Shown here one piece after another: positions 38,430 through 47,781 of a DNA stretch of 64,000 nt. The position numbers and the translations under genes were made by a program. Each line of letters starts with the position of its first letter. Positions within the stretch are counted from its first letter, which is position 1. Origin of the DNA: Methylococcales bacterium (GTDB taxonomy: Bacteria; Pseudomonadota; Gammaproteobacteria; Methylococcales; Methylomonadaceae); contig JAGLDH010000121.1 of the NCBI GenBank assembly GCA_023145835.1, forward strand, positions 1 to 64,000. The letters are read 5' to 3'. Below the pieces are notes generated by a model. The model worked only from the letters and a program-made list of their open reading frames with translations. It was not told where the DNA came from and made no database searches.

Positions 38430-39818
38430 ATGTTACCTGTTATCGCCTTGGTTGGCCGTCCAAATGTTGGGAAATCAACGCTTTTTAATTATTTAACACG
38501 TAGTCGAGAGGCATTGGTTGCTGATTACCCAGGATTAACTCGAGATCGAAAATATGGCCGAGTTAAAAGAGGAGAAAGAGACTGCCTTGTTGTTGATACA
38601 GGTGGGATTTCTGATGAAAGTGAGGGAATTGATAGTTTTGCTAAAAAGCAGGTTCAAGTCGCATTAGATGAGGCAGATATAGTTTTTTTTATGGTGGATG
38701 CTCGAGAGGGCATGAATAGTTCTGATGAAGCGATTGCAAACTCATTAAGAAAACTTGATAAGCCTGTTGTCTTGGTAACTAATAAGATTGATGGCTTAAA
38801 TGCAGATGTTGCAACAGTTGACTTTTATTCTTTAGCCTTGGGTGAGCCCGTTCAAATTGCAGCGACACATGGACGAGGAGTAGGAGAGTTATTAACCCGA
38901 ATTGATGAGTTAATCATTCCACCAGAAGATGAAATAGAAGAAGAGGAAAAAGGGATTAGTATTGCTGTTGTTGGTAGACCTAATGTTGGTAAATCAACTT
39001 TAGTAAACAGAATATTAGGTGAAGAAAGAGTCGTTGTTTTTGATGAGGCTGGAACAACGAGGGATAGTATTTATATTCCTTTTGAACGAAATGGGCAAAG
39101 ATTCACCTTGATCGATACTGCCGGAATGAGAAGAAAGGCTAAGGTATCGTTAGTTGTAGAAAAATTTAGTATTATTAAAGCGCTGCAGGCTGTTGAAAAA
39201 TCAAATGTTGTTATTTATTTAATTGATGCACGAGAAGGAGTAACAGATCAGGATGCGCATCTATTAGGAATGGTCTTAGAAGCTGGTCGAGCACTTATTA
39301 TTGGTTTAAATAAATGGGATGGAATTAGTGTAGAGCAAAAAGAATTGGTAAAAAAACAGCTTGAGATTAAATTATCGTTTCTAGAGTTTGCTGAAAAACA
39401 TCCAATTTCAGCTTTGCATGGCAGTGGTGTCGGTAAATTGTTTGATGTTGTTCATGATTTGTATGATGCAGCTATGGTAGATATGTCTACTCCTGTGTTA
39501 ACAAGAATACTAAAAGAAGCGATTACCTCACATCAGCCGCCTTTAGTTAGAGGACGAAGAATAAAATTAAAATATGCTCATCAAGGAGGACGTAATCCTC
39601 CAACCATCGTTATTCATGGGGTGCAAACAGATTCACTGCCAGGAGCATATAAGCGCTTTTTAATGAATTTTTTTAGAACGCAGCTGGAATTACATGGAAC
39701 ACCGGTAAAGTTGGTTTTTAAATCTACTGAAAATCCATTTAAAGGTTTGAAAAATAAACTGACCGAGCGGCAAATAAAAAAAAGGCAGCGTTTAGTTAAG
39801 CATCATAAAAAAAAGTAA
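38430..39818 (+). CDS. der: Ribosome-assembly GTPase Der (EngA)
   Basis: A 462-residue protein with two tandem GTPase domains, the hallmark of Der, needed for 50S assembly. Domain 1 has GRPNVGKST (8-16), DTGGI and NKID. Domain 2 has GRPNVGKST (about 184-192), DTAGM and NKWD. A KH-like C-terminal domain (about 360-440) ends in a basic tail, [13 protein letters not shown]. Length and order are standard for gammaproteobacteria. Confidence 0.98.
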   Translation: MLPVIALVGRPNVGKSTLFNYLTRSREALVADYPGLTRDRKYGRVKRGERDCLVVDTGGISDESEGIDSFAKKQVQVALDEADIVFFMVDAREGMNSSDEAIANSLRKLDKPVVLVTNKIDGLNADVATVDFYSLALGEPVQIAATHGRGVGELLTRIDELIIPPEDEIEEEEKGISIAVVGRPNVGKSTLVNRILGEERVVVFDEAGTTRDSIYIPFERNGQRFTLIDTAGMRRKAKVSLVVEKFSIIKALQAVEKSNVVIYLIDAREGVTDQDAHLLGMVLEAGRALIIGLNKWDGISVEQKELVKKQLEIKLSFLEFAEKHPISALHGSGVGKLFDVVHDLYDAAMVDMSTPVLTRILKEAITSHQPPLVRGRRIKLKYAHQGGRNPPTIVIHGVQTDSLPGAYKRFLMNFFRTQLELHGTPVKLVFKSTENPFKGLKNKLTERQIKKRQRLVKHHKKK

Positions 39819-39882
39819 CATTTCTTTTTTGTTTAGAATAAATGCAAAAAAGAGAACAAGTCTGGATAAGCAGGAGGAATTT

Positions 39883-40386
39883 ATGGCGACAATAACTTTT
39901 CAGGGTAAATCACTTAATACATCAGGAGAGTTGCCTGTTGTTGGGTCTACAGCATTAGATTTTTCACTCGTTAGTGGAAAATTGAAAAATGTTTCGTTAG
40001 AAACTTACGCAGGTAAAATAAAAATACTTAGCATAGTGCCTAGTCTAGATACACCAACTTGTGCAGCTTCTGCAAGGATTTTTAATCAAAAAACTAATGG
40101 ATTAGAAAATACTGTGGTATTAGTAATATCAGCAGATTTACCTTTTGCACAAAGCCGATTTTGTGAAACAGAAGGATTAAAAAAAGTTATTCCACTCTCT
40201 TCTTTTCGTTCGAATTTTGCTGAAGAATATGGGGTTAAAATTATGGATACTGTTTTAGCCGGGTTGATGACTAGAGCAATTATTATTCTTGATGAAGAAA
40301 ACAAGGTAGTGTATGTCGAATTAGTAGCTGACGTAGCAGAAGAGCCAAACTATGAAGCTGCTTTGGAAGTGATTAAAAATCTTTAA
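39883..40386 (+). CDS. tpx: Thiol peroxidase (atypical 2-Cys peroxiredoxin)
   Basis: Tpx reduces hydrogen and lipid peroxides using thioredoxin. The start ATG 39883 follows a strong AGGAGG at the right distance; an earlier TTG frame start (39829) is not credible. The product has 167 residues. The peroxidatic Cys lies in DTPTCAASARIF (about 57-68) and the resolving Cys in QSRFCETEG (about 92-100), the Tpx spacing. Cytoplasmic or periplasmic location is not decided by a signal; none is present. Confidence 0.95.
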   Translation: MATITFQGKSLNTSGELPVVGSTALDFSLVSGKLKNVSLETYAGKIKILSIVPSLDTPTCAASARIFNQKTNGLENTVVLVISADLPFAQSRFCETEGLKKVIPLSSFRSNFAEEYGVKIMDTVLAGLMTRAIIILDEENKVVYVELVADVAEEPNYEAALEVIKNL

Positions 40387-40478
40387 TAAATATAATGATG
40401 TATGAAGAAAAAGCAATGGATTATTCCTAGTGAATACATATAGAACCTCAAAAATCAAAGAGTCCTTGTGTAATAAGG

Positions 40479-40730
40479 GTGATATATAAAGCTATATTGC
40501 TAGTCTTACAGAGGTTTTTATGGTCAAAAATAAGAGGTAACATTAAATCTAAATTATCTTTTTTAGTCATGGTCTTAGTTGTATTTCTTCTGTTAGGAGG
40601 ATTCTTTTCTTCCCATTATTATAAAACCCCATATATGCAAGGAGTCTGGCGGATGTTGGAATATATGGAGAATAGCTTTATTCAAGTAGATCAGCTATTG
40701 AGTGAAATATGGGATAAGTGGAGAAAATAA
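40479..40730 (+). CDS. Small membrane protein of unknown function
   Basis: A possible 83-residue protein with a GTG start and no strong ribosome site. It has a basic N-terminal stretch, one clear membrane segment (about 27-45, LSFLVMVLVVFLLLGGFF) and a C-terminal amphipathic tail ending EIWDKWRK. No family was recognised. It lies between tpx and the tRNA-Leu gene, and other genes on both sides are on the same strand. Confidence 0.45.
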   Translation: MIYKAILLVLQRFLWSKIRGNIKSKLSFLVMVLVVFLLLGGFFSSHYYKTPYMQGVWRMLEYMENSFIQVDQLLSEIWDKWRK

Positions 40731-40813
40731 ATAGGTCTTTACTTTGTAAAGTTTCTAATGAAAATTTATTGATTTGATAGAATTGTTCGATTATAATAAC
40801 TAGTTCTTTAAGT

Positions 40814-40898
40814 GCGAGCGTGGCGGAATTGGTAGACGCGCTGGTTTTAGGTACCAGTATCTTATGATGTGAGAGTTCAAGTCTCTCCGCTCGCACCA
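40814..40898 (+). tRNA. tRNA-Leu (anticodon UAG)
   Basis: An 85-nt tRNA with a long variable arm. The 7-bp acceptor GCGAGCG pairs with CGCTCGC. The D-loop is GGAATTGGTAGACGC. The anticodon stem CTGGT/ACCAG encloses TTTAGGT (anticodon TAG). The T-arm is present as GAGAGTTCAAGTCTCTC, and CCA is encoded. Confidence 0.97.
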
Positions 40899-41095
40899 CT
40901 TAGATTTGTTTTGGTTAACGATAATCAGCGTTAATTTCTTATTTGGTTATACTTTTTTTATCAGAGTTTCATTTAATATACTAAATAATTACTCTAATTA
41001 CGAAAAAACTATATATTATATAGCTGTAGAACGTTATATATTTATAAATCGCTGGGTATCGGTATAAAAAATCACATATTATTAGAGGTAAAGTA

Positions 41096-42397
41096 ATGCA
41101 AGTTTCCGTCGAAAAAACATCGGAATTAAGCCGTAAAATGACTGTTAGTCTTCCTGAAGATATGATTCAGGAAAAAATGGAAGCAAGATATAAGGCTTTG
41201 GCACGCGAAGTTAAAATAGATGGTTTTCGTCCTGGGAAAGTACCTGTTCGAGTTGTTAAAAAAATGTATTCGGATAGAGTGAGAGGAGAGATAACAGGGG
41301 ACTTGATACAATCAACTTATTTTCAAGCATTACAAGAGCAAAAATTGAATCCTGCTGGTCAGCCACACATTAATCCAACGAATGAAGCCGTTGGTTTTGA
41401 ATATACGGCTGAATTTGAAGTCTATCCTGAAGTGTCTTTGGAAGGATTGTCTTCGTTAGAAATTAAAAAGCCTCATGCTGTAGTTGAGCAAGCTGATCAT
41501 GATGCAATGGTTACTAAATTAAGAGATCAAAAGAAAGAATGGAATGTTGTTGAAAGAGCCTCTGAAAATGGTGATCGTGTTACGGTTCATTTTTCTGGTG
41601 TTTGCGAAGGAGAAAACTTTACAGATGGTAAGGTAGAACATTACCCCGTTGAAATAGGTTCTGAAAAAATGATACCGGGCTTTGAAGATGAAGTTGTTGG
41701 TTTAGAGGCTGGAGCAACTAAAACTTTTGAAATAACATTTCCTGAAGACTATGGTAATGATAAATTAGCAGGAAAAGTTGCTGAATTTGATATTGAAGTC
41801 CTTATAGTCGAAGCTTCTGTATTACCTGAAATAGATGAAGATTTTATTAAAGCATATGGAATAGAAGATGGTACTACAGATTCTTTTAATGCTGATGTTA
41901 AGACCAATATGGAAAGAGAGTTAGCACTAGGGTTAAAAGCAAAGCTAAAAAATTCAGTTATGGATGCTTTATATGAAAAAATACAGATCACAGTACCTAC
42001 ATCTTTAGTTGATCAAGAAATCCAAAATATGATGAAGCCTTATGAGGCTAATGCTAGAAAGCAAAATATGAAGCTAGAAGACCTTGACATACCAAGAGAT
42101 ATGTTTGAAGGACAAGCTAAACGTAGAGTTGCATTGGGATTGCTGTTGGGTGAAATCATCAAAAATAATGAAATTAAAGTTGATGATGCTAAAGTTCGGA
42201 CTACAATTGAAGAAATGGCTAGTAGTTATGAAAGTCCTGAAGAGGTGATTACATGGTACTATTCTGATGAAACTCGTTTGAATGAAATTAAGCAAATGGA
42301 TATGGAAGATCAAACGGTTGAGTGGATTGTTAAACAAGCTCAGGTGACTGATGAGAATGTTAGTTTTGATGATGTAATGGATAAAGAATCGAAATAA
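41096..42397 (+). CDS. tig: Trigger factor
   Basis: A ribosome-bound chaperone and prolyl isomerase of 433 residues. The N-terminal ribosome-binding signature is GFRPGKVPVRVVKKMY (about 43-58). The FKBP domain (about 155-245) has GDRVTVHFSGVCEGENF and PEDYGNDKLAGKVAEF. A helical C-terminal domain completes it. GAGGTAAAGTA precedes the ATG. It begins the tig-clpP-clpX-lon block. Confidence 0.97.
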   Translation: MQVSVEKTSELSRKMTVSLPEDMIQEKMEARYKALAREVKIDGFRPGKVPVRVVKKMYSDRVRGEITGDLIQSTYFQALQEQKLNPAGQPHINPTNEAVGFEYTAEFEVYPEVSLEGLSSLEIKKPHAVVEQADHDAMVTKLRDQKKEWNVVERASENGDRVTVHFSGVCEGENFTDGKVEHYPVEIGSEKMIPGFEDEVVGLEAGATKTFEITFPEDYGNDKLAGKVAEFDIEVLIVEASVLPEIDEDFIKAYGIEDGTTDSFNADVKTNMERELALGLKAKLKNSVMDALYEKIQITVPTSLVDQEIQNMMKPYEANARKQNMKLEDLDIPRDMFEGQAKRRVALGLLLGEIIKNNEIKVDDAKVRTTIEEMASSYESPEEVITWYYSDETRLNEIKQMDMEDQTVEWIVKQAQVTDENVSFDDVMDKESK

Positions 42398-42415
42398 TAG
42401 GATAAGGTAACGGGC

Positions 42416-43063
42416 ATGAATCAATATGATAGTTTTGGGCAAATAACATCACCACAAGCAGCAGGTGGCTTGGTGCCAATGGTAATTGAGCAAACTGCAA
42501 GAGGTGAGCGCTCTTTTGATATCTATTCAAGATTATTAAAAGAAAGAGTGATTTTTTTGGTGGGTCAAGTAGAAGATTACATGGCTAATCTTATTGTTGC
42601 TCAGTTGTTATTTCTTGAATCTGAAAATCCAGATAAAGATATTCATTTGTATATTAATTCGCCTGGTGGTTCAGTAACTGCTGGCATGGCAATTTATGAT
42701 ACGATGCAATTTATTAAAGCAGATGTAAGTACAATGTGTATTGGGCAAGCAGCTAGCATGGGATCTTTATTGTTAACAGCAGGAGCGAAGGGAAAGCGTT
42801 TTTGTTTGCCTCATTCAAGAGTGATGATTCACCAGCCTTTAGGAGGGTTTCAAGGGCAAGCATCAGATATTGATATTCATGCTAAAGAAATATTATTAGT
42901 AAGAGAAAAACTTAATAAAATTTTATCTTTTCATACAGGCCAAGATAAAGATACAATTCAGAAAGACACGGATAGAGATAATTTTTTAAGTGCAGAAGAT
43001 GCTTTGGCATATGGTTTGATTGATAAAGTATTATCTAACAGAGATAGCAATACTAACGATTAA
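42416..43063 (+). CDS. clpP: ATP-dependent Clp protease proteolytic subunit
   Basis: A serine peptidase of 215 residues forming the 14-mer chamber for ClpX and ClpA. The catalytic triad is Ser in [11 protein letters not shown] (about 106-116), His in [11 protein letters not shown] (about 131-141) and Asp in [13 protein letters not shown] (about 184-196). IYINSPGG-like [15 protein letters not shown] is present. An N-terminal propeptide of about 15 residues is likely. It lies 18 nt after tig. Confidence 0.98.
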   Translation: MNQYDSFGQITSPQAAGGLVPMVIEQTARGERSFDIYSRLLKERVIFLVGQVEDYMANLIVAQLLFLESENPDKDIHLYINSPGGSVTAGMAIYDTMQFIKADVSTMCIGQAASMGSLLLTAGAKGKRFCLPHSRVMIHQPLGGFQGQASDIDIHAKEILLVREKLNKILSFHTGQDKDTIQKDTDRDNFLSAEDALAYGLIDKVLSNRDSNTND

Positions 43064-43130
43064 GGTTGGTATTTTTTTTTATCCATTCTATTCTTTAGTT
43101 ATGAAAATATATAATGAAGGAGCTTAACCA

Positions 43131-44390
43131 ATGAGTAAAGACAAAGGCAGTAAGGGTGATGAAAAATTACTATATTGTTCTTTTTGTGGTAAAAGTCAGG
43201 ATGAAGTTAGAAAGCTAATAGCAGGTCCATCTGTTTATGTTTGTGACGAATGTGTTGAGCTTTGTAATGACATTATTAGAGATGAATTGCAAGAAGATAG
43301 AGATGGTGAAGACGCCGAATTACCTAAGCCAAAAGAAATAAAAGTTGAGCTTGATAACTATGTAATTGGTCAGGAAGACGCAAAAAAAATGTTATCTGTA
43401 GCTGTTTATAACCACTACAAGCGGATTCGAAGTAATACTAAGAAAGATGATATTGAATTAGCAAAATCTAATATTTTATTGATTGGGCCAACTGGATCTG
43501 GAAAAACATTACTTGCAGAAACACTAGCAAGATTACTTGATGTCCCTTTTACTATTGCAGATGCAACAACGTTAACTGAAGCAGGTTATGTCGGTGAAGA
43601 TGTTGAAAATATAATTCAAAAAATTTTGCAGAAGTGTGATTATGATGTTGAAAAAGCAGAAACTGGGATTGTTTATATAGATGAGATAGATAAAATTACA
43701 AGAAAATCAGATAATCCATCAATTACTCGTGATGTATCTGGTGAAGGTGTCCAACAAGCATTGTTGAAATTAATTGAAGGTACAGTCGCTTCAATTCCAC
43801 CACAAGGTGGTAGAAAACATCCTCAGCAAGAGTTTCTTCAAGTAAATACAGCGAATATTTTATTTATTGTAGGTGGTGCATTTGCTGGACTAGATAATGT
43901 AATTAGAGATCGTACTGAAAAAGGTGGAATAGGATTTTCTGCTGAAGTAAAGTCTAAAAATGAAACCAAGAATGTGGGAGAGCTCTTTTCTCAAATTGAA
44001 GCAGAAGATTTGATTAAATATGGATTAATACCTGAGTTTGTTGGACGATTACCTGTGGTTGCAACACTAGAAGAGTTGGATGAAGAAGCGTTGGTAGAGA
44101 TTTTAACTCAACCAAAAAATGCACTGATCAAGCAATATCAGCATTTATTCACAATGGAGGGTGCTGAACTTGAATTTAGAGATGACTCTTTGTCTGCTAT
44201 TGCACGAAAAGCAATGGAAAGAAAAACAGGGGCTCGTGGACTAAGAACTATTGTAGAAAATGTATTGCTTGAAACGATGTATGAAATCCCATCTGCAGAG
44301 AATATTAGCAAAGTTGTTGTTGATGAAAGTGTTATTTTAGGCAAATCTGAGCCACTTTTGGTTTATGAAACGGAACAGAAAAAAGCATAA
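43131..44390 (+). CDS. clpX: ATP-dependent Clp protease ATP-binding subunit ClpX
   Basis: A AAA+ unfoldase of 419 residues. The N-terminal zinc domain has CSFCGK and CDECVELC. Walker A is GPTGSGKT (about 121-128), Walker [10 protein letters not shown], and substrate-gripping pore loops include GYVGEDVE and [14 protein letters not shown]. Sensor 2 lies in [10 protein letters not shown]. The protein feeds substrates to ClpP, encoded 67 nt upstream. A terminator follows. Confidence 0.98.
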   Translation: MSKDKGSKGDEKLLYCSFCGKSQDEVRKLIAGPSVYVCDECVELCNDIIRDELQEDRDGEDAELPKPKEIKVELDNYVIGQEDAKKMLSVAVYNHYKRIRSNTKKDDIELAKSNILLIGPTGSGKTLLAETLARLLDVPFTIADATTLTEAGYVGEDVENIIQKILQKCDYDVEKAETGIVYIDEIDKITRKSDNPSITRDVSGEGVQQALLKLIEGTVASIPPQGGRKHPQQEFLQVNTANILFIVGGAFAGLDNVIRDRTEKGGIGFSAEVKSKNETKNVGELFSQIEAEDLIKYGLIPEFVGRLPVVATLEELDEEALVEILTQPKNALIKQYQHLFTMEGAELEFRDDSLSAIARKAMERKTGARGLRTIVENVLLETMYEIPSAENISKVVVDESVILGKSEPLLVYETEQKKA

Positions 44391-44457
44391 TCATTTTTAT
44401 GCATTCTAATGTAGATAAATTTTTTATAAAACTTAGGTAAAACTAAATATTGAATGA

Positions 44458-44494
44458 AACGGGGAGCTTGGTTAACAAGGTTCCCGTTTTTTTT
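44458..44494 (+). terminator. Intrinsic terminator after clpX
   Basis: AACGGGGA and TTCCCGTT pair at the base of the stem, and CTTG and CAAG pair near the tip. Eight T residues follow. It separates clpX from lon, which has its own promoter. Confidence 0.88.
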
Positions 44495-44510
44495 GAGCTT
44501 AAGATAGTGT

Positions 44511-44539
44511 TTGATTTTTTGAAATGCTCCCCCATATAC
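44511..44539 (+). promoter_or_regulatory. Promoter of lon with sigma-70 and sigma-32 like features
   Basis: TTGATT (44511-44516), a 17-nt spacer and TATACT (44534-44539) fit sigma-70. The overlapping CCCCCATATA (44529-44538) matches the -10 of heat-shock promoters. The matching -35 is weak (GTTTGAT), so the heat-shock reading is less sure than for htpG. Confidence 0.55.
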
Positions 44540-44574
44540 TATATTCACAGTAAGATTATTTAAAGGTTCCATTT

Positions 44575-46992
44575 ATGGAAGAACAGACAGATTTACAGCA
44601 AATAGATGAATTTATTCCAGTATTACCGCTTAGAGATGTAGTGGTATATCCACATATGGTTATCCCGTTATTTGTTGGTAGGGATAAATCGATAGATGCA
44701 ATTGAAGCGGCGATGAATGATGATAAGCAACTTCTTTTAGTTGCTCAAAAAGAAGCTGATAATGACAATCCTGCATTTGATGATCTTTATCAAGCAGGCA
44801 CGTTAGCCAATATTCTACAGTTACTTAAATTACCTGATGGAACTGTCAAAGTTTTAGTTGAAGGTGAGCGCCGATGTAAAGTTACGAAATATCAAGATAT
44901 TGATGGGTATATTGTCGCGTCAACTGTAGATATAAATGATCAGCTGGATATTTCAGAGCAGGAAAAAGAAGTTATACAGCGCACGACAATTAGTTCATTT
45001 GATCGTTATGTAAAGTTAAATAATAAAATACCACCTGAAGTATTAAATTCATTGGTAGGTATCGATGACCCAAGCCGATTGGCAGATACTATTGCTGCAC
45101 ATATGACTTTAAAAGTTGTAGATAAACAAGCAGTTTTAGAAATGGAAGATGTTGCTCAACGCCTTGAAAAATTGATGACTTTCATGGAAGGTGAAAATGA
45201 TTTGCTAGAAATGGAAAAGCGAATTCGAGGGCGTGTTAAAAAACAAATGGAGAAAAACCAAAAAGAATACTATATGAATGAGCAAATGAAGGCCATTCAG
45301 AAAGAGTTGGGTGAGATGGATGATGCCACAAATGAAATTGATGAACTAGAAAAGAAAATAAAAGTATCTGGTATGACAAAGGATGCTAAAACTAAAGCTG
45401 ATACAGAGCTTAATAAATTAAAATTAATGTCTCCTATGTCTGCTGAAGCATCAGTTGTTCGGAATTATATAGATTGGATGGTTGGGGTTCCTTGGAAAAA
45501 GAAGACCAAAGTACGTCATGACTTGAAGGTGGCTGAAGAAGTTTTAGAATCAGAGCATTATGGGCTTGATAAAGTAAAGGAACGGATACTTGAATATCTG
45601 GCTGTGCAGCAACGGGTTAAACAGCTAAAAGGCCCTATTCTTTGTTTGGTTGGACCGCCAGGCGTTGGTAAAACATCCTTAGGTAAATCAATTGCCAGAG
45701 CAACTAATCGAAAGTATGTCCGGATGGCTTTGGGTGGCGTTAGAGATGAAGCTGAAATTAGAGGACATAGGCGTACCTATATTGGTTCAATGCCAGGGAA
45801 AATTTTGCAAAACTTGTCTAAGGTGAAAACTAGAAACCCTATGTTTCTGTTGGATGAAATTGACAAAATGGCTGCTGATTTTAGAGGGGATCCAGCATCA
45901 GCGCTTTTAGAGGTTTTAGATCCTGAGCAGAACCACACCTTTGCTGATCATTATTTAGAAGTGGATTTTGATTTGTCTGATGTGATGTTTGTTGCAACAG
46001 CTAATACTATGAATATTCCCGCTGCTTTATTAGATAGAATGGAAGTTATTCGGTTAGCAGGATATACAGAAGACGAAAAAATTAATATTGCTACTCGTTT
46101 TTTAATCTCTAAACAAATTGAAAATAATGGATTAAAATCAAAAGAAATCGATATTTCTGGTTCTGCTGTAAAAAGTATTATTAGGTTTTATACCCGTGAA
46201 GCAGGTGTTCGAGGGCTGGAGCGCGAGATATCGAAGATCTGTCGTAAAGTTGTCAAAAGTTTGTTATTAACAGCGGATAAGAAAAAGGTATCTGTTACTG
46301 ATAAAAATTTAGATGATTATTTAGGTGTTAAGCGTTTTAGTTATGGACTTGCGGAAGAGAAGGATCAAATTGGCCAAGTGACTGGTTTGGCTTGGACAGA
46401 AGTAGGAGGAGAGTTGCTTACTATTGAAACAGCCGTCATGCCAGGGAAAGGTAAGCAATCAGCTACAGGTAAACTAGGTGATGTAATGAAGGAGTCAATA
46501 GAAGCTGCGGTAACAGTTGTTAGAAGTCGATCAGAGTTATTGGGAATTAATAGTGAAGTTTTTCAAAAAAATGATATCCATATTCACGTTCCAGAAGGAG
46601 CTACACCCAAAGATGGTCCCAGTGCAGGGATTGGCATGTGTACGGCAATTATATCTGCATTAACAAAAATACCTGTAAAAGCTAATGTGGCTATGACGGG
46701 TGAAATAACACTTAGAGGTGAGGTGCTACCAATTGGTGGGTTGAAAGAAAAACTATTAGCTGCTCACCGTGGAGGCATCACAACTGTTTTGATTCCTTCT
46801 GAGAATGAAAAAGATTTGGCTGAAATTCCCAGCAATATAAAGCAGAGCTTAGATATTAAGCCTGTCCACTGGATTGATGAGGTTTTAGAGATTGCTTTGC
46901 AATATATGCCAGTGCCAGAAGATGGAACTAAAAAAGAAAAAAGAGGTCCAAATATTGGTAAAACAAAAGGGACTAAAATAATTTCTCATTAA
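44575..46992 (+). CDS. lon: ATP-dependent protease Lon
   Basis: An 805-residue LonA protease. The N-terminal substrate-binding domain begins [20 protein letters not shown] (15-34). The central coiled part includes [25 protein letters not shown]. The AAA+ domain has GPPGVGKTS (about 363-371) and FLLDEIDKM. The Ser-Lys dyad protease domain has Ser in [11 protein letters not shown] (about 680-690) and Lys about 43 residues later in [14 protein letters not shown]. The C-terminal tail is basic. GGTTCC precedes the ATG. Confidence 0.98.
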   Translation: MEEQTDLQQIDEFIPVLPLRDVVVYPHMVIPLFVGRDKSIDAIEAAMNDDKQLLLVAQKEADNDNPAFDDLYQAGTLANILQLLKLPDGTVKVLVEGERRCKVTKYQDIDGYIVASTVDINDQLDISEQEKEVIQRTTISSFDRYVKLNNKIPPEVLNSLVGIDDPSRLADTIAAHMTLKVVDKQAVLEMEDVAQRLEKLMTFMEGENDLLEMEKRIRGRVKKQMEKNQKEYYMNEQMKAIQKELGEMDDATNEIDELEKKIKVSGMTKDAKTKADTELNKLKLMSPMSAEASVVRNYIDWMVGVPWKKKTKVRHDLKVAEEVLESEHYGLDKVKERILEYLAVQQRVKQLKGPILCLVGPPGVGKTSLGKSIARATNRKYVRMALGGVRDEAEIRGHRRTYIGSMPGKILQNLSKVKTRNPMFLLDEIDKMAADFRGDPASALLEVLDPEQNHTFADHYLEVDFDLSDVMFVATANTMNIPAALLDRMEVIRLAGYTEDEKINIATRFLISKQIENNGLKSKEIDISGSAVKSIIRFYTREAGVRGLEREISKICRKVVKSLLLTADKKKVSVTDKNLDDYLGVKRFSYGLAEEKDQIGQVTGLAWTEVGGELLTIETAVMPGKGKQSATGKLGDVMKESIEAAVTVVRSRSELLGINSEVFQKNDIHIHVPEGATPKDGPSAGIGMCTAIISALTKIPVKANVAMTGEITLRGEVLPIGGLKEKLLAAHRGGITTVLIPSENEKDLAEIPSNIKQSLDIKPVHWIDEVLEIALQYMPVPEDGTKKEKRGPNIGKTKGTKIISH

Positions 46993-47060
46993 ATTTATAT
47001 TAAAAACCTGTTAATCTATCCAAGAATCCTTTAATATCATAGTGTCTAGGTGTTTTTTAC

Positions 47061-47090
47061 TTGACATACAGTGGGTGCAATTGTTATAAA
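47061..47090 (+). promoter_or_regulatory. Strong sigma-70 type promoter for hupB
   Basis: A perfect TTGACA (47061-47066), an 18-nt spacer and TATAAA (47085-47090); TTATAA one base earlier gives a 17-nt spacer. It lies about 110 bp upstream of the HU gene, in line with high expression. Confidence 0.75.
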
Positions 47091-47197
47091 TAGCCTGCTT
47101 CTTTATAGATTAGTTTTTTTGTAAAAATATGTAATCTATAACGAATTCTATAGAAGATATAAACAAACATTATCAGTTTAATTCCTAAGGGGGAATA

Positions 47198-47470
47198 ATG
47201 AATAAATCGGAACTTATCGACGCAATTTCAGATGCATCTGAATTAACGAAGGCGGACGCTGGACGCGCTTTAGACGGCTTTCTTAGCTCTGTAACAGAAG
47301 CATTGAGCAATGGTGATTCGGTTGCATTAGTTGGCTTTGGCACCTTTTCAGTAAAGGATAGAGCAGAGCGAAAAGGACGTAATCCACAAACTGGCGCAGA
47401 AATCACTATTAAAGCTGCTAAAATTCCTTCATTTAAAGCTGGTAAATCTTTAAAAGATGCTGTAAACTAG
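47198..47470 (+). CDS. hupB: DNA-binding protein HU-beta
   Basis: A nucleoid protein of 90 residues, the standard HU length. [21 protein letters not shown] forms the dimer helices, [21 protein letters not shown] the DNA-binding arm and the start of its beta-ribbon, and [14 protein letters not shown] the C-terminal helix. The strong AAGGGGG precedes the ATG. It follows lon, as in many gammaproteobacteria, and two tRNA genes follow. Confidence 0.98.
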   Translation: MNKSELIDAISDASELTKADAGRALDGFLSSVTEALSNGDSVALVGFGTFSVKDRAERKGRNPQTGAEITIKAAKIPSFKAGKSLKDAVN

Positions 47471-47482
47471 GCGTCTTTAGTC

Positions 47483-47558
47483 GGGTGCTTAGCTCAGCTG
47501 GGAGAGCATCGCCCTTACAAGGCGAGGGTCGGGGGTTCGATCCCCTCAGCACCCACCA
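47483..47558 (+). tRNA. tRNA-Val (anticodon UAC)
   Basis: A 76-nt tRNA. The acceptor GGGTGCT pairs with AGCACCC. The anticodon stem TCGCC/GGCGA encloses CTTACAA (anticodon TAC). The T-loop GGTTCGATCCC and an encoded CCA are present. It starts 12 nt after hupB. Confidence 0.97.
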
Positions 47559-47564
47559 GACTAT

Positions 47565-47641
47565 GGAGCGGTAGTTCAGTTGGTTAGAATACCGGCCTGT
47601 CACGCCGGGGGTCGCGGGTTCGAGTCCCGTCCGCTCCGCCA
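47565..47641 (+). tRNA. tRNA-Asp (anticodon GUC)
   Basis: A 77-nt tRNA. The acceptor GGAGCGG pairs with CCGCTCC. The anticodon stem CCGGC/GCCGG encloses CTGTCAC (anticodon GTC). The T-arm CGGGTTCGAGTCCCG and CCA are present. It lies 6 nt after tRNA-Val, in one transcript. It would be a Tgt substrate (G34). Confidence 0.97.
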
Positions 47642-47647
47642 TATAAG

Positions 47648-47683
47648 AAAACCCCGAACCAATTGGTTTGGGGTTTTTTTTTG
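47648..47683 (+). terminator. Intrinsic terminator after the tRNA pair
   Basis: AAAACCCC and GGGGTTTT form the outer stem, and AACC and GGTT extend it inward around AATT. A run of T follows. It ends the hupB-tRNA-Val-tRNA-Asp unit. Confidence 0.92.
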
Positions 47684-47781
47684 CTTAAAAATTGCTTACT
47701 ATTGTGCTTTAATTGTTCGCATTAAAGTTACTAATAGACAACTTTCTTCAGTTAATACTGATCTGTTTAAGGACAAAATAT

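Noticed and set aside
39829-39882. Upstream extension of tpx from a TTG
   Set aside because: A strong AGGAGG lies directly before ATG 39883, and the extra residues do not match thiol peroxidases.
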